Below are positions 52,808 to 61,440 of a DNA stretch of 64,000 nt, piece by piece. The position numbers and the translations under genes are program-made. How positions within the stretch are numbered: the stretch's first letter is position 1; every line of letters begins with the position of its first letter. Source of the DNA: Enterococcus faecalis 13-SD-W-01 (lineage in GTDB: Bacteria > Bacillota > Bacilli > Lactobacillales > Enterococcaceae); contig KE351596.1 in NCBI GenBank assembly GCA_000415185.1, forward strand, positions 1 to 64,000, read 5' to 3'. The notes under the pieces are model-generated. The model did no database searches. It had not been told where the DNA came from and was given only the letters and a program-made list of their open reading frames with translations.

Positions 52808-52878
52808 TCTCTCACCCCTCTTAATAATAGAAAACGATTTCTTTTTGTCAAGACGATTTGGCAGAAATCAATAGAAAG

Positions 52879-52932
52879 AAAAGAAGCTGGAGTATCCAAG
52901 GATCTTTTCCTTAAATAACTTCAACTTCTTTT
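52879..52932 (-). terminator. Probable terminator of the 3D-domain protein gene
   Basis: An imperfect hairpin, AGAAGTTG...CAGCTTCT on the minus strand with AGGA/TCCT inside, is followed by TTTTCTTTC. Confidence 0.55.
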
Positions 52933-52940
52933 ATGACCGT

Positions 52941-54131
52941 TTAGTTCATGATCGTGACTTTTACCTGACGGCGTCCCCAGGCAATACATTCCGCGACTGT
53001 CGTGAAATGGACATCGATGATATTTCCTTTGATTGCACCGCCTGTATCTGCAGCAATCGCCATACCGTAGCCTTCTACGTGAACGATCGTATTCAAAGGG
53101 ATCACTCTTGGATCAACCGCTACTACGCGAGGATTGACATGCAGATCCAAGCCAGTTGCTGTGATATGTCCCATCCCTGGTTCAGCAAATGAATACGCAG
53201 TGGATTCCATCATTCTTGTCGTACCGCTGCTTGGTTGCCCGCCAGTATCATTTGGCGTATTTTCTGGTTGGGCGGGAACAGAGACTGGTTCATTTTTTGG
53301 TTCTTCTGATGCTGTTTCAGCAGATGCAGCTGTTTCTGCTTCCTCAGCTGCTTTTCTCTCTGCTTCTTGCGCTGCTTCTCGGCGTTCTGATTCTTTTCGT
53401 TCCGCTTCTTTGCGCTCGGCTTCTTCGCGTTCCGCTTTTGCCTGGCGTTCGGCTTCTGCCCGTTCTTTTTCTTCACGTTCGTTTTCTAAACGTGTGCGTT
53501 CAGCTTCTTTATTTTTCGCTATCTGACTCAATGTATTTTCGTTTTCAGCCAGCTGCTGTTTTAAATTACCGATTTTTGAATCGAGAGACGCTGCTTCTGT
53601 TTCCAATGCTTTGCGGCTTTCTTCTAGAGCATTTTTTTTCTGCTCTAATTCTGCTTTTAGCGAAACAGATTTCTCACGCTCTTCGTCCAAACTGCTGATT
53701 TTAGTTCTTTCTGCTTGATGCAGCACAGTCATCGCATAGGCACGGCTGATGAATTCTGTTAAAGAACTAGACTCCAGCAAGATATGTAGATTCCGCTTAT
53801 TGGGATTGTTCAATTGAACTTCTTTCATTCGTTCTGCAACGACAGCTTTACGCTGTTCGATCATTTCTTCTGTTTGTGTGATTTCTGCTTCTGTTTGCTG
53901 GATAACAGTTTCGCTTTCAGAAATTTTTGCTTTGATTGCTTCTACTTCAGCGTATTTGCTATTGACATCATCTAATGCGATTTGAACAGAGACACTGATT
54001 TCCTCGCCTTGGCGTTTTGCGGTTTGCTCTTGCTGTGTCAACGAATCAAGAGAATCTGCTTGGGCCAATAAAGGAGATGCCAAGTTTGCCGATAACAAAA
54101 CAGCAACCATGGCAAATGTACTTTTTTTCAC
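52941..54131 (-). CDS. Secreted cell-wall protein with coiled-coil N-terminus and 3D domain
   Basis: Exported protein of 396 residues. A signal peptide (MKKSTFAMVAVLLSANLA, cleavage after LLAQA) precedes a CwlO-type coiled coil (about 30-205) and a long Glu/Arg/Ala helix of EAERKEAER-like repeats (about 205-265). A linker rich in Pro, Ser and Thr leads to the 3D domain (about 305-396), with STAYSFAEPGMGHITATGLDL, AVDPRVIPLNTIVHVEG and DTGGAIKG. The three conserved Asp residues point to a murein lytic-transglycosylase-like activity. The start was set at GTG 54129-54131 because the GTG at 54143 overlaps the RBS. Confidence 0.9.
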   Translation of the reverse strand: MKKSTFAMVAVLLSANLASPLLAQADSLDSLTQQEQTAKRQGEEISVSVQIALDDVNSKYAEVEAIKAKISESETVIQQTEAEITQTEEMIEQRKAVVAERMKEVQLNNPNKRNLHILLESSSLTEFISRAYAMTVLHQAERTKISSLDEEREKSVSLKAELEQKKNALEESRKALETEAASLDSKIGNLKQQLAENENTLSQIAKNKEAERTRLENEREEKERAEAERQAKAEREEAERKEAERKESERREAAQEAERKAAEEAETAASAETASEEPKNEPVSVPAQPENTPNDTGGQPSSGTTRMMESTAYSFAEPGMGHITATGLDLHVNPRVVAVDPRVIPLNTIVHVEGYGMAIAADTGGAIKGNIIDVHFTTVAECIAWGRRQVKVTIMN

Positions 54132-54512
54132 GAACGACAACACCTTTCTTCCATTATATATTTATTTGCTGACTTAATTATACAAGTGGAAAGAAGGAAA
54201 AGGATTTCATGCAGGTTACATTTTGTTACATTCTCCCTTTCGAATAAACCCAAACCCTTAGTTACAATTGTTATCTAACGTTTTTTGGATAAATGAACCT
54301 CCGAACTTGTTTATACATTTGATATTCTTTTTGTCATGGATTCGTAACATTGTCATTTTTTAGATTTGTTCAATGATTCACTTTCCGCTTATTTAGAAAT
54401 TCATTCTTCTTTCATAACTTTTTGTTCTCTTTTCATTCTAATTTTCTTGCGCTAAAATAAAACAGTACTTATTTATATGTAAACAAACAATGCACCACTT
54501 AGGAGGAAATTT
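54132..54512. other. Divergent gap between the 3D-protein gene and the ABC exporter
   Basis: A pair of TGTAAC hexamers separated by four bases lies on the minus strand at 54215-54230. This resembles a WalR box (which has a five-base gap), upstream of the 3D-protein promoter where TATAAT is found on the minus strand. The right half is AT-rich with no gene. Confidence 0.4.
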
Positions 54513-56228
54513 ATGCTCTATTTATTGCGTTATGCAAAAAAATACCGCAAACAGATTATTTTGGGGCCTCTTTTCAAATTTCTTGAAGCTGTTTTTGAAT
54601 TGGTCTTGCCTTTGATGATGGCTTATCTTGTCGACCATGGTATCCAAAGAAATGACCAGCATACGGTGATCGAAATGGCGGTTTGGATGGCTGTGATGTC
54701 TTTGGTTGGTCTGCTTTGTGCAATCATCTGTCAATATTATGCTTCGGTTGCTTCTCAAGGGTTTGGGACAGAACTTCGAAATCAGCTGCTGAAAAAAATC
54801 AACACCTTTTCCCATGCTGAATTAGATTATTTTGGAACAGATACGTTGATTACTCGGATGACGAATGACATCAATCAGCTGCAATTAGCTTTAGCTATGG
54901 TTATTCGATTGCTGATCCGAGCGCCTTTTTTGAGTATCGGTTCTGTCGTCATGGCTTTTGTTATTGATTGGCAAGCTGGATTGTTCTTCCTGCTGCTTTT
55001 ACCGATTTTTGCAGTGATTTTATATTTGATCATCAAAAAAACGATTCCTTTATATCAAAAAGTCCAACAAAAATTAGACAGTATCAATGAATCTGTCAGT
55101 CAAAATTTAAGCGGTGTCCGCGTGATTCGTGCGTTTGCGCGTACCAAAACAGAAACACGTTCTTTCGATCAGCAGGCAGATGATTTATCCAATACTTATT
55201 TGCGTGTCTCGAATATCTCTGCCTTATTGACGCCTGCTACCACATTGATCATGAACCTTGGCATCATCGGTTTATTGACAGTTGGCGGAATCAAAGTCAA
55301 CATTGGTTCGTTGCAGCAAGGTCAAGTTCTTGCATTGATCAACTATATGAACCAAATGCTTCTTGCATTGATCGTTGTCTCTAATTTGGTCGTGATTTTT
55401 ACTCGTGCGGAAGCTTCTGGAAATCGGGTGAAAGAAGTTTTAGGCAAAGAAAGCTCGATTACTGATCCAAAAAAACTGTCTGAACCAACAGAAAAAAGCA
55501 CGGCAATTATCCAATTCGACCATGTCGATTTCCGTTATACCAAAGACGCTGGTCTTGCACTACGCGATTTAACTTTTTCTATTGAACGGAAAAGTGTAGT
55601 TGGTATTATTGGACCAACTGGGAGCGGAAAATCTTCTCTGATCCAGCTGATCCCTCGTTTCTATGATGTCAGTGCTGGTGAAATAAAAATCGATGGTCTA
55701 GATGTTCGTCAATGGCCTCTTTCAACATTACGAAAAAAAATCGCAATCGTTCCTCAGACTTCTGTCTTGTTCACAGGATCGATCCGGGAAAATTTGCAAT
55801 GGGGAAAAGAAGATGCCTCTGATGAAGAATGTTGGCAAGCATTAGCAACTGCCCAAGCTGACGAGTTTGTTCGTCAACTTCCTGAAGGACTGGATACGTT
55901 GGTGATGGAAAACGGGAAAAACTTCTCTGGCGGTCAAAAACAACGTCTGACGATTGCCCGCGCATTGATTGCAAAACCTGAGATCTTGATTTTAGATGAT
56001 TCATTGAGTGCACTTGATTATCAAACAGATCTTGACCTTCGTAAAGCACTGCAAACAGATTTGGATTGCACTGTCCTTATTATTTCGCAAAGAATCCGTT
56101 CGATCCAAGAAGCAGAAACGATCTTGGTCATGGAACGAGGTGCGATCTTAGCCCAAGGTACCCATCAAGAACTACTGGATCAATCAGCGGAATATCAAGC
56201 AATCGCTGCTTCACAGGAGGATGAATGA
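54513..56228 (+). CDS. ABC exporter half-transporter with degenerate ATPase site (EfrA/TM287-like)
   Basis: Membrane ATPase of 571 residues: six helices in residues 1-310, then the nucleotide-binding domain. Walker A is GPTGSGKSS and the signature is FSGGQKQR. Walker B ends ILILDDSLSALD, so the catalytic Glu is replaced by Asp. With its partner, which has an altered signature, it forms one impaired and one active ATP site, as in heterodimeric multidrug exporters. The ATG follows TTAGGAGG, and the gene overlaps the next gene by four bases. Confidence 0.93.
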   Translation: MLYLLRYAKKYRKQIILGPLFKFLEAVFELVLPLMMAYLVDHGIQRNDQHTVIEMAVWMAVMSLVGLLCAIICQYYASVASQGFGTELRNQLLKKINTFSHAELDYFGTDTLITRMTNDINQLQLALAMVIRLLIRAPFLSIGSVVMAFVIDWQAGLFFLLLLPIFAVILYLIIKKTIPLYQKVQQKLDSINESVSQNLSGVRVIRAFARTKTETRSFDQQADDLSNTYLRVSNISALLTPATTLIMNLGIIGLLTVGGIKVNIGSLQQGQVLALINYMNQMLLALIVVSNLVVIFTRAEASGNRVKEVLGKESSITDPKKLSEPTEKSTAIIQFDHVDFRYTKDAGLALRDLTFSIERKSVVGIIGPTGSGKSSLIQLIPRFYDVSAGEIKIDGLDVRQWPLSTLRKKIAIVPQTSVLFTGSIRENLQWGKEDASDEECWQALATAQADEFVRQLPEGLDTLVMENGKNFSGGQKQRLTIARALIAKPEILILDDSLSALDYQTDLDLRKALQTDLDCTVLIISQRIRSIQEAETILVMERGAILAQGTHQELLDQSAEYQAIAASQEDE

Positions 56229-57994
56229 TGATCAAACCGAAAAAGAATCTTTTAACAACACTTAGACGTTTTTCTCCTTATTTGACTGCTTATAAAAAAG
56301 AACTATGGGTCGCAGTTATTTTAGGGATCATAAATGGCGCTGCTACGGTCACGATGACTTTGCAGATTGGAAAAAGTATTGATCAGATGATTGGTAAAGG
56401 CTCTGTGGATTTTTCTGAATTGTCTCAGCTTATCTTCCTCTTTGCCGGTATCGTCGTAGTCAATGTCATCAGTCAGTGGCTGATCCAAGTTTTCAGCAAC
56501 CGGCTTGCTTACTTGTCGATTGCCAAACTTAGACAGGACAGCTTTGACCATTTGAATAAACTGCCGCTGCGCTACTATGATCAAACACCTCATGGTACAA
56601 TCATCAGCCGCTTCACAAATGATATGGATAATATATCGATTGCGACTGCCGCTACGTTCAATCAGCTTTTTTCTGGGGCAGCCATGATCGTATTATCGTT
56701 CATTTTCATGATTATGTTGAGTCCGCTTTTGACACTTGTTGTTTTGTTGTCTACCCCAATCATCTTTTTCGTCAGCTGGGCTGTCACTCGTGCTTCGCAA
56801 AATGATTTTACGAACCAGCAAGCTATCATCGGTGATATTTCGGGTTTTATCACAGAACGTATTGGAAACCAAAAAATCGTTAAGATCTTTCGCCAAGAAC
56901 AAGCAAGTCAGGATAAATTTGAAGAAGTAAATACATTGTTGTATAAAAAAGGACAGCGTGCGCAATTTTCTTCTTCATTAACCAATCCGATCTCACGTTT
57001 TATTGATCATGCTGCTTATCTTATGATCGGTTTGGTCGGAGGTCTGCTGGCTTTAAATGGCCATTCAGCGATTACAGTAGGTGTGATTTCAAGTTTCACG
57101 ATCTATTCAAGCCAGTTTTCGAAACCGTTTATCGAACTTTCAGGTATCACGACCCAGATTCAAACAGCTTTAGCTGGTTTGGAAAGAGTGTTTGATCTAA
57201 TGGATCAGCCAGTGGAAACCCCTGACGTTCCCCATGCTGTTTCTTTACGTCCAAGCAAGATCAAAGGCGAAGTTGCTTTCAAAGATGTCTACTTCTCTTA
57301 TGTACCTGAACAGCCATTGATCGAAGACTTTACCTTCACTGCAAAACCCGGACAAACGATTGCGATCGTCGGAAAGACAGGTGCAGGAAAATCAACACTG
57401 GTCAATCTTTTGATGCGTTTCTACGATACAGACAAAGGAACGATCACTATTGACGGAACAGACATCCGAAACATCAAACGCGAAGAATTACGAAAAAGTT
57501 TTGGAATGGTCTTACAAGATACTTGGCTTTTCGATAACACCTTGCGAGCCAATTTGCGCTATGGAAATCCGGAGGCTAGCGATGAAGAAATCTACGAAGC
57601 ATTGAAACGTGCGTACATGGATGACTTTGTACAGCGATTGCCAGAAAAATTAGATACGAAAATCGGCGGACATGGTTTGAAAATCTCTGATGGCCAACGT
57701 CAGCTCCTTACAATCGCACGCACGATGATCAGTAATCCGCCAATGCTGATTTTAGATGAAGCGACAAGTTCTGTGGATACATTGACGGAGAAAAAAATCC
57801 AGCAGGCCTTTCTCGCAATGATGGAAGGAAAAACCAGTTTCGTGATTGCGCATCGGCTTTCCACTATTAAAAATGCGGATCAAATCCTGGTAATGGAACA
57901 AGGACAAATCGTTGAAATGGGTTCCCATGAAGAGCTTCTTAAACAAGAGGGTTATTATCATCGCTTGTACCAAGCACAATATCAGCGTTCTTGA
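56225..57994 (+). CDS. ABC exporter half-transporter with canonical Walker B (EfrB/TM288-like)
   Basis: Partner of 589 residues with six helices in residues 1-320 and an ATPase domain. Walker A is GKTGAGKST and Walker B is LILDEATSSVD with the catalytic Glu. The signature is ISDGQRQ instead of LSGGQ, so the ATP site formed with the first subunit's Walker motifs is degenerate. ATG 56225 overlaps the previous stop; ATG 56228 has better RBS spacing (seven bases after AGGAGG). Drugs or lipids are typical cargo for this type. Confidence 0.93.
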   Translation: MMIKPKKNLLTTLRRFSPYLTAYKKELWVAVILGIINGAATVTMTLQIGKSIDQMIGKGSVDFSELSQLIFLFAGIVVVNVISQWLIQVFSNRLAYLSIAKLRQDSFDHLNKLPLRYYDQTPHGTIISRFTNDMDNISIATAATFNQLFSGAAMIVLSFIFMIMLSPLLTLVVLLSTPIIFFVSWAVTRASQNDFTNQQAIIGDISGFITERIGNQKIVKIFRQEQASQDKFEEVNTLLYKKGQRAQFSSSLTNPISRFIDHAAYLMIGLVGGLLALNGHSAITVGVISSFTIYSSQFSKPFIELSGITTQIQTALAGLERVFDLMDQPVETPDVPHAVSLRPSKIKGEVAFKDVYFSYVPEQPLIEDFTFTAKPGQTIAIVGKTGAGKSTLVNLLMRFYDTDKGTITIDGTDIRNIKREELRKSFGMVLQDTWLFDNTLRANLRYGNPEASDEEIYEALKRAYMDDFVQRLPEKLDTKIGGHGLKISDGQRQLLTIARTMISNPPMLILDEATSSVDTLTEKKIQQAFLAMMEGKTSFVIAHRLSTIKNADQILVMEQGQIVEMGSHEELLKQEGYYHRLYQAQYQRS

Positions 57995-58014
57995 GTATTT
58001 TAAATCTTTTGTAC

Positions 58015-58057
58015 AAAAAAACTCTGCTTCTGGGATGGGAAGCAGAGCTTTTTTTAT
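58015..58057. terminator. Bidirectional intrinsic terminator
   Basis: CTCTGCTTC and GAAGCAGAG pair around a short loop, with a T-run on the plus strand and an A-run before it. It ends the ABC exporter and the convergent folT gene. Confidence 0.9.
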
Positions 58058-58590
58058 TTTACATGAGAAGTCAAACTTCTTAATACTCGTTTATAAGGAA
58101 TCAATTTTCCAGTAAAATAGATCGCGACAATTTGGATAGGTATCCAGATCACTGTTTTCAACAGACGCGGCGCCCAAACGACCCAGCTGAATAATGGTAC
58201 ATTATACATCAGCGCTAACCATAAAGGCGTCAAAATCAAGTTGATGACCAATGTGACGCTAAGGGTAGCAAGAATCGCATTTTTCCAAGTGATCTCTTTC
58301 CGATAAAAAAAGAACCCGTAAATCGCCCCTTCAATGAATGCGTTCAGTGTAAACCCAAGGAAAAAAGTGGATTTGGCAAACAAAGCCATTCCAGTTAAAT
58401 CAGCGAGTACACCGCCAATCCCTGCCCAAAACGGACCAAATAGAATCCCCATCACCACTTGAGGAATAAAAGTCACGCTGATTTTCAGGAACTGTGTTTC
58501 GATCGATATCAAGCGAGAAAGTGTGACCATCAAAGCAATCAACAAACCCATGATAGCAATCATCCGTGCGTCTAATTTGTTTTTCTTCAT
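58054..58590 (-). CDS. folT: Folate ECF transporter S component
   Basis: Membrane protein of 178 residues that binds folate and associates with the shared ECF module encoded elsewhere. About five or six hydrophobic segments are visible. FLKISVTFIPQVVMGILFGPFWAGIGGVLADLTGM is the S-component core, as in folate-type members, and TFFLGFTLNAFIEGAIYGFFFY follows. The THF riboswitch in its leader gives strong support for folate as substrate. The ATG follows AAAGGAGATGC. Confidence 0.9.
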   Translation of the reverse strand: MKKNKLDARMIAIMGLLIALMVTLSRLISIETQFLKISVTFIPQVVMGILFGPFWAGIGGVLADLTGMALFAKSTFFLGFTLNAFIEGAIYGFFFYRKEITWKNAILATLSVTLVINLILTPLWLALMYNVPLFSWVVWAPRLLKTVIWIPIQIVAIYFTGKLIPYKRVLRSLTSHVK

Positions 58591-58633
58591 AACTAACTAG
58601 CATCTCCTTTAAGAGCTGCTACACAATAAATAT

Positions 58634-58728
58634 GCAGCGAATGCGAAGATAAAACCGCGAACATCTTTGTCCTTCGTCCGAAAGGCAACATCCCATCCTT
58701 TCAGCACTTAACGCTTTATCTCCTACTC
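58634..58728 (-). promoter_or_regulatory. Tetrahydrofolate (THF) riboswitch
   Basis: On the minus strand, the leader of the folT gene contains GCGTTAAGTG, then GGGATGTTG, CGAAGG and CGCGG in the order of the THF riboswitch core. GATAAA near the 5' side pairs with TTTATC on the 3' side. The downstream strand lies close to the AAAGGAG ribosome binding site, and there is no T-run, so control is probably translational. Recognition is by eye from the known consensus. Confidence 0.85.
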
Positions 58729-58835
58729 TGATTTATTTGCGGGAATCAATCCCAGAAAAACTATAGCATAGCTCAAATGGAGAAGCAATCACGCAAGCTT
58801 ATTCTAACAATATTTCTCATCAGATGTTCGTGTTT

Positions 58836-59258
58836 TCAAAACGAAAGCGGTTTATCTTCCAATTCATGGACGATTTCTCGAAAATCCACAAATCCTGCAT
58901 CTAAGCCGCGAAGCAAGACTTCTGCTGTTCCGATATTTGTTGCCAGCGGGATCTCATAAACATCACAAAGACGGATCAAAGCAGTCACATCTGGTTCATG
59001 CGGCTGTGCTGCTAGAGGATCACGGAGAAAAATAACCATATCCAGCTGATCTTCAGAAATCATCGCTCCAATCTGCTGATCTCCGCCGAGCGGACCAGAT
59101 TTGAAACGATGAACAGGCAGATTCGTTGCTTCTTGGACACGCAGACCTGTTGTTCCTGTGGCAAACAATTCGTGCTTTTCTAATATCTTCTTATAAGCCG
59201 TTGTCAGCTTGATCATCAACTCTTTTTTTCTATCATGGGCAATCAATGCGATTTTCAT
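58836..59258 (-). CDS. mgsA: Methylglyoxal synthase
   Basis: Enzyme of 140 residues that converts dihydroxyacetone phosphate to methylglyoxal and phosphate. Conserved segments are [32 protein letters not shown] and [25 protein letters not shown], which hold the catalytic Asp and His. The start was set at ATG 59256-59258 behind GGAGGGAGCG; the frame continues upstream without a site. It is separated from the folT gene by the riboswitch, so it is not in the same transcript group by necessity. Confidence 0.94.
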   Translation of the reverse strand: MKIALIAHDRKKELMIKLTTAYKKILEKHELFATGTTGLRVQEATNLPVHRFKSGPLGGDQQIGAMISEDQLDMVIFLRDPLAAQPHEPDVTALIRLCDVYEIPLATNIGTAEVLLRGLDAGFVDFREIVHELEDKPLSF

Positions 59259-59360
59259 AAACGCTCCCTCCTCTTTCTTCCAGTGTAACAAATTTGACCT
59301 GCTGGTTGAACTATTTGTCACTTTGCTCAAAAAATCGGCTGATTCTTGTGCAGATTGCCA

Positions 59361-59390
59361 TTGATGAAAGTCAGCGCTTTCATTTATACT
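59361..59390 (+). promoter_or_regulatory. Promoter of the MsmK-like gene with a central inverted repeat
   Basis: TTGATG (59361-59366) and TATACT (59385-59390) have an 18-base spacer. TGAAAG-TCAGCG-CTTTCA (59365-59382) lies between the two boxes. It resembles a cre site stretched by four bases, so CcpA or another sugar regulator may bind there (inference). Confidence 0.5.
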
Positions 59391-59431
59391 TTGATTAAAG
59401 AAAAAAATAAAAGAAAGCGTGGAATGAACTT

Positions 59432-60541
59432 ATGGTAGAAATGGCGTTGAAACATGTCTTTAAAAAATATGATAATGCAGAAAATTATTCAGTAACAGAT
59501 TTTAATCTAGACATCAAAGACCGCGAATTCATCGTGTTCGTTGGTCCTTCCGGCTGTGGAAAATCAACAACTTTGCGAATGATTGCTGGTTTAGAAGATA
59601 TCACAGAAGGCGAATTGAATATCGGCGGCAAAGTCATGAATGATGTTGCACCAAAAGATCGCGATATCGCTATGGTTTTCCAGAACTACGCACTTTATCC
59701 GCACATGTCTGTTTATGACAACATGGCTTTTGGTTTGAAATTACGTAAATACAATAAAGCAGACATCAAACAGCGTGTTGAAAATGCTGCGGAGATCCTA
59801 GGTTTGACAGAGTACCTAAAACGTAAACCAGCTGCTCTTTCTGGTGGTCAGCGTCAGCGTGTAGCTTTAGGACGTGCAATCGTGCGTGATGCCAAAGTCT
59901 TCTTGATGGATGAGCCTTTATCCAACTTGGATGCAAAACTGCGTGTAGCGATGCGTGCGGAGATTGCTAAACTTCATCAGCGTTTGGAAACAACAACGAT
60001 CTACGTGACCCACGACCAAACAGAAGCAATGACCATGGCTGACCGTATCGTTATCATGAAAGATGGTTTTGTACAGCAAATCGGCTCGCCAAAAGAAGTT
60101 TATGACACACCTGTCAATGTTTTCGTTGCCGGCTTTATCGGCTCGCCTGCGATGAATTTCTTCAATGTGACATTGAAAGACGGCATGATCGTCGACGGAC
60201 ACGGCTTATCCTTGAAAATCCCAGAAGGAAAACTGAAAGTTTTGGTTGAAAAAGGCTATGATGGAAAAGAAGTGATTTTTGGTATTCGTCCAGAAGATAT
60301 CCACAGCGAACCAATCGCTCTGGAAGCCTCTCCAGAAGCTGTCGTACGTTCAGAAGTTGTTGTTTCTGAATTATTAGGAGCAGAAACAATGCTTTACACG
60401 AAAACTGGTTCAACTGAATTTATTTCTAAAGTTGATGCGCGCGATTACCACAAACCAGGTGCAATCATTGATTTAGCGTTCAACCTCAATAAAGCACATT
60501 TCTTTGATAAAGAAACAGAGAATGTCATCAAGTTACCTTAA
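59432..60541 (+). CDS. Sugar ABC transporter ATP-binding protein, MsmK/UgpC type
   Basis: ATPase of 369 residues that serves sugar importers. Walker A is GPSGCGKST, the signature is LSGGQRQR, Walker B is VFLMDEPLSNLD, and the switch region is VTHDQTEAMTMADR. The C-terminal TOBE-type regulatory domain is present from about residue 240 (IFGIRPEDI). No permease gene is adjacent. It can energise the ATPase-less importer at 3745-6761, as shared MsmK proteins do in streptococci. The ATG at 59432 has only a weak site (GTGGA); the next Met is three codons further. Confidence 0.93.
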   Translation: MVEMALKHVFKKYDNAENYSVTDFNLDIKDREFIVFVGPSGCGKSTTLRMIAGLEDITEGELNIGGKVMNDVAPKDRDIAMVFQNYALYPHMSVYDNMAFGLKLRKYNKADIKQRVENAAEILGLTEYLKRKPAALSGGQRQRVALGRAIVRDAKVFLMDEPLSNLDAKLRVAMRAEIAKLHQRLETTTIYVTHDQTEAMTMADRIVIMKDGFVQQIGSPKEVYDTPVNVFVAGFIGSPAMNFFNVTLKDGMIVDGHGLSLKIPEGKLKVLVEKGYDGKEVIFGIRPEDIHSEPIALEASPEAVVRSEVVVSELLGAETMLYTKTGSTEFISKVDARDYHKPGAIIDLAFNLNKAHFFDKETENVIKLP

Positions 60542-60555
60542 ACAAGCCCCCTTTT

Positions 60556-60600
60556 AACAGCTTTATCCGTTTGAAAAAACGATGAGGCTGTTTTTTATTT
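60556..60600 (+). terminator. Terminator behind the MsmK-like gene
   Basis: AACAGC and GCTGTT form the outer stem with partial pairing inside, and TTTTTT follows. Confidence 0.65.
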
Positions 60601-60781
60601 TAATTATCCTTTGATTTATTTCTGACAAAAAATCACCTTTATTAACTTTATAAATAAAAAACATAGAGAGATTTCTTCTATTATTTTTTAATGCATAAGC
60701 AATTTCATAATAAAACGTAATCAACCTAAACTTTGCGTTACTGAATGTTGTATGATAAATTATAAAAAAGGAGTGATAGCA

Positions 60782-61012
60782 ATGCTTATTACAAAATCTA
60801 GATTACAAGGGAATTCTGTAGTAGTGACTTTGCCTGCTGATCACGGAAAAAAACCTGCTGAAAACCAAGAATATGTAGTCGTTTATTCTGAGGATGGCAC
60901 TATTATCTTAGTCCCTAAAATCGAAGATCCATTTAGTGGTGGTAAAGTAGCAGAATATTACGAAAAAGATGAGTGGAAAGATTTAACTCCTGAAGGGAGA
61001 GAAATCTTATAG
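60782..61012 (+). CDS. Antitoxin of the MazE/PemI family
   Basis: Small protein of 76 residues. The N-terminal AbrB-type DNA-binding region has SRLQGNSVVVTLPADHGKK, and the acidic C-terminus (DPFSGGKVAEYYEKDEWKDL) should wrap and inhibit the toxin encoded next. The start was set at ATG 60782 behind AAAAGGAGTG; the Met at 60752 lacks a site. The TAG stop overlaps the GTG start of the toxin gene by one base, as is usual for co-translated pairs. Confidence 0.9.
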   Translation: MLITKSRLQGNSVVVTLPADHGKKPAENQEYVVVYSEDGTIILVPKIEDPFSGGKVAEYYEKDEWKDLTPEGREIL

Positions 61013-61353
61013 TGATTGAAGAAAAAACTTATATTCCCAAAAAAGGGGATATCGTTTGGATTGATTTTGATCCTTCAGCTGGAAAAGAAATTCAAAAAAG
61101 ACGTCCTGGTTTAGTTGTCTCTCGCTATGAATTTAATCGTAAAACAATGTTTGCCGTTATTTGTCCTATTACTTCTACTAAAAAAAATTTACCTACACGT
61201 TACTCCTTACCAAATGAAGTAGATACCAAGGGACAAATAATTATTTCCCAATTAAAATCACTTGATTTTAAAGAACGAAAACTGAAAAAAATAGAAAATT
61301 TACCATTACAAGATATGGCAAAAATTGATCAGATTATTAAATATATCTTTTGA
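61012..61353 (+). CDS. MazF/PemK-family endoribonuclease toxin
   Basis: Protein of 113 residues that should cut mRNA at short sequences unless bound by its antitoxin. MazF motifs are GDIVWIDFDPSAGKEIQKRRPGLVVS, CPITSTKK and IIISQLKSLDFKERK. The catalytic-type Arg of RRPGLVV and the Thr of ITST are kept. The start is GTG 61012, overlapping the antitoxin stop. A strong terminator follows 13 bases later. The target sequence cannot be read from the protein. Confidence 0.93.
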   Translation: MIEEKTYIPKKGDIVWIDFDPSAGKEIQKRRPGLVVSRYEFNRKTMFAVICPITSTKKNLPTRYSLPNEVDTKGQIIISQLKSLDFKERKLKKIENLPLQDMAKIDQIIKYIF

Positions 61354-61364
61354 TTATTATAATG

Positions 61365-61408
61365 CAAAAAACGCTAAAACAGTTTTTCATGTTTTAGCGT
61401 TTTTTTAA
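61365..61408. terminator. Terminator of the toxin-antitoxin pair
   Basis: AAAAAACGCTAAAACA pairs with TGTTTTAGCGTTTTTT. T-runs lie on both strands. Confidence 0.9.
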
Positions 61409-61440
61409 TACGTAAGACTGGATCACTCTTTCATGATTTC

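Noticed and set aside
53134-53698. Plus-strand frames opposite the coiled-coil protein gene
   Set aside because: They mirror the repetitive Glu/Arg/Ala codons of the real minus-strand gene and give Ser/Ala/Arg or Leu-rich shadows only.
59365-59382. Canonical CcpA cre site in the MsmK-like gene promoter
   Set aside because: The half sites TGAAAG and CTTTCA match, but the six-base centre makes the palindrome 18 bases rather than the canonical 14; kept only as an inverted repeat of unknown binder.
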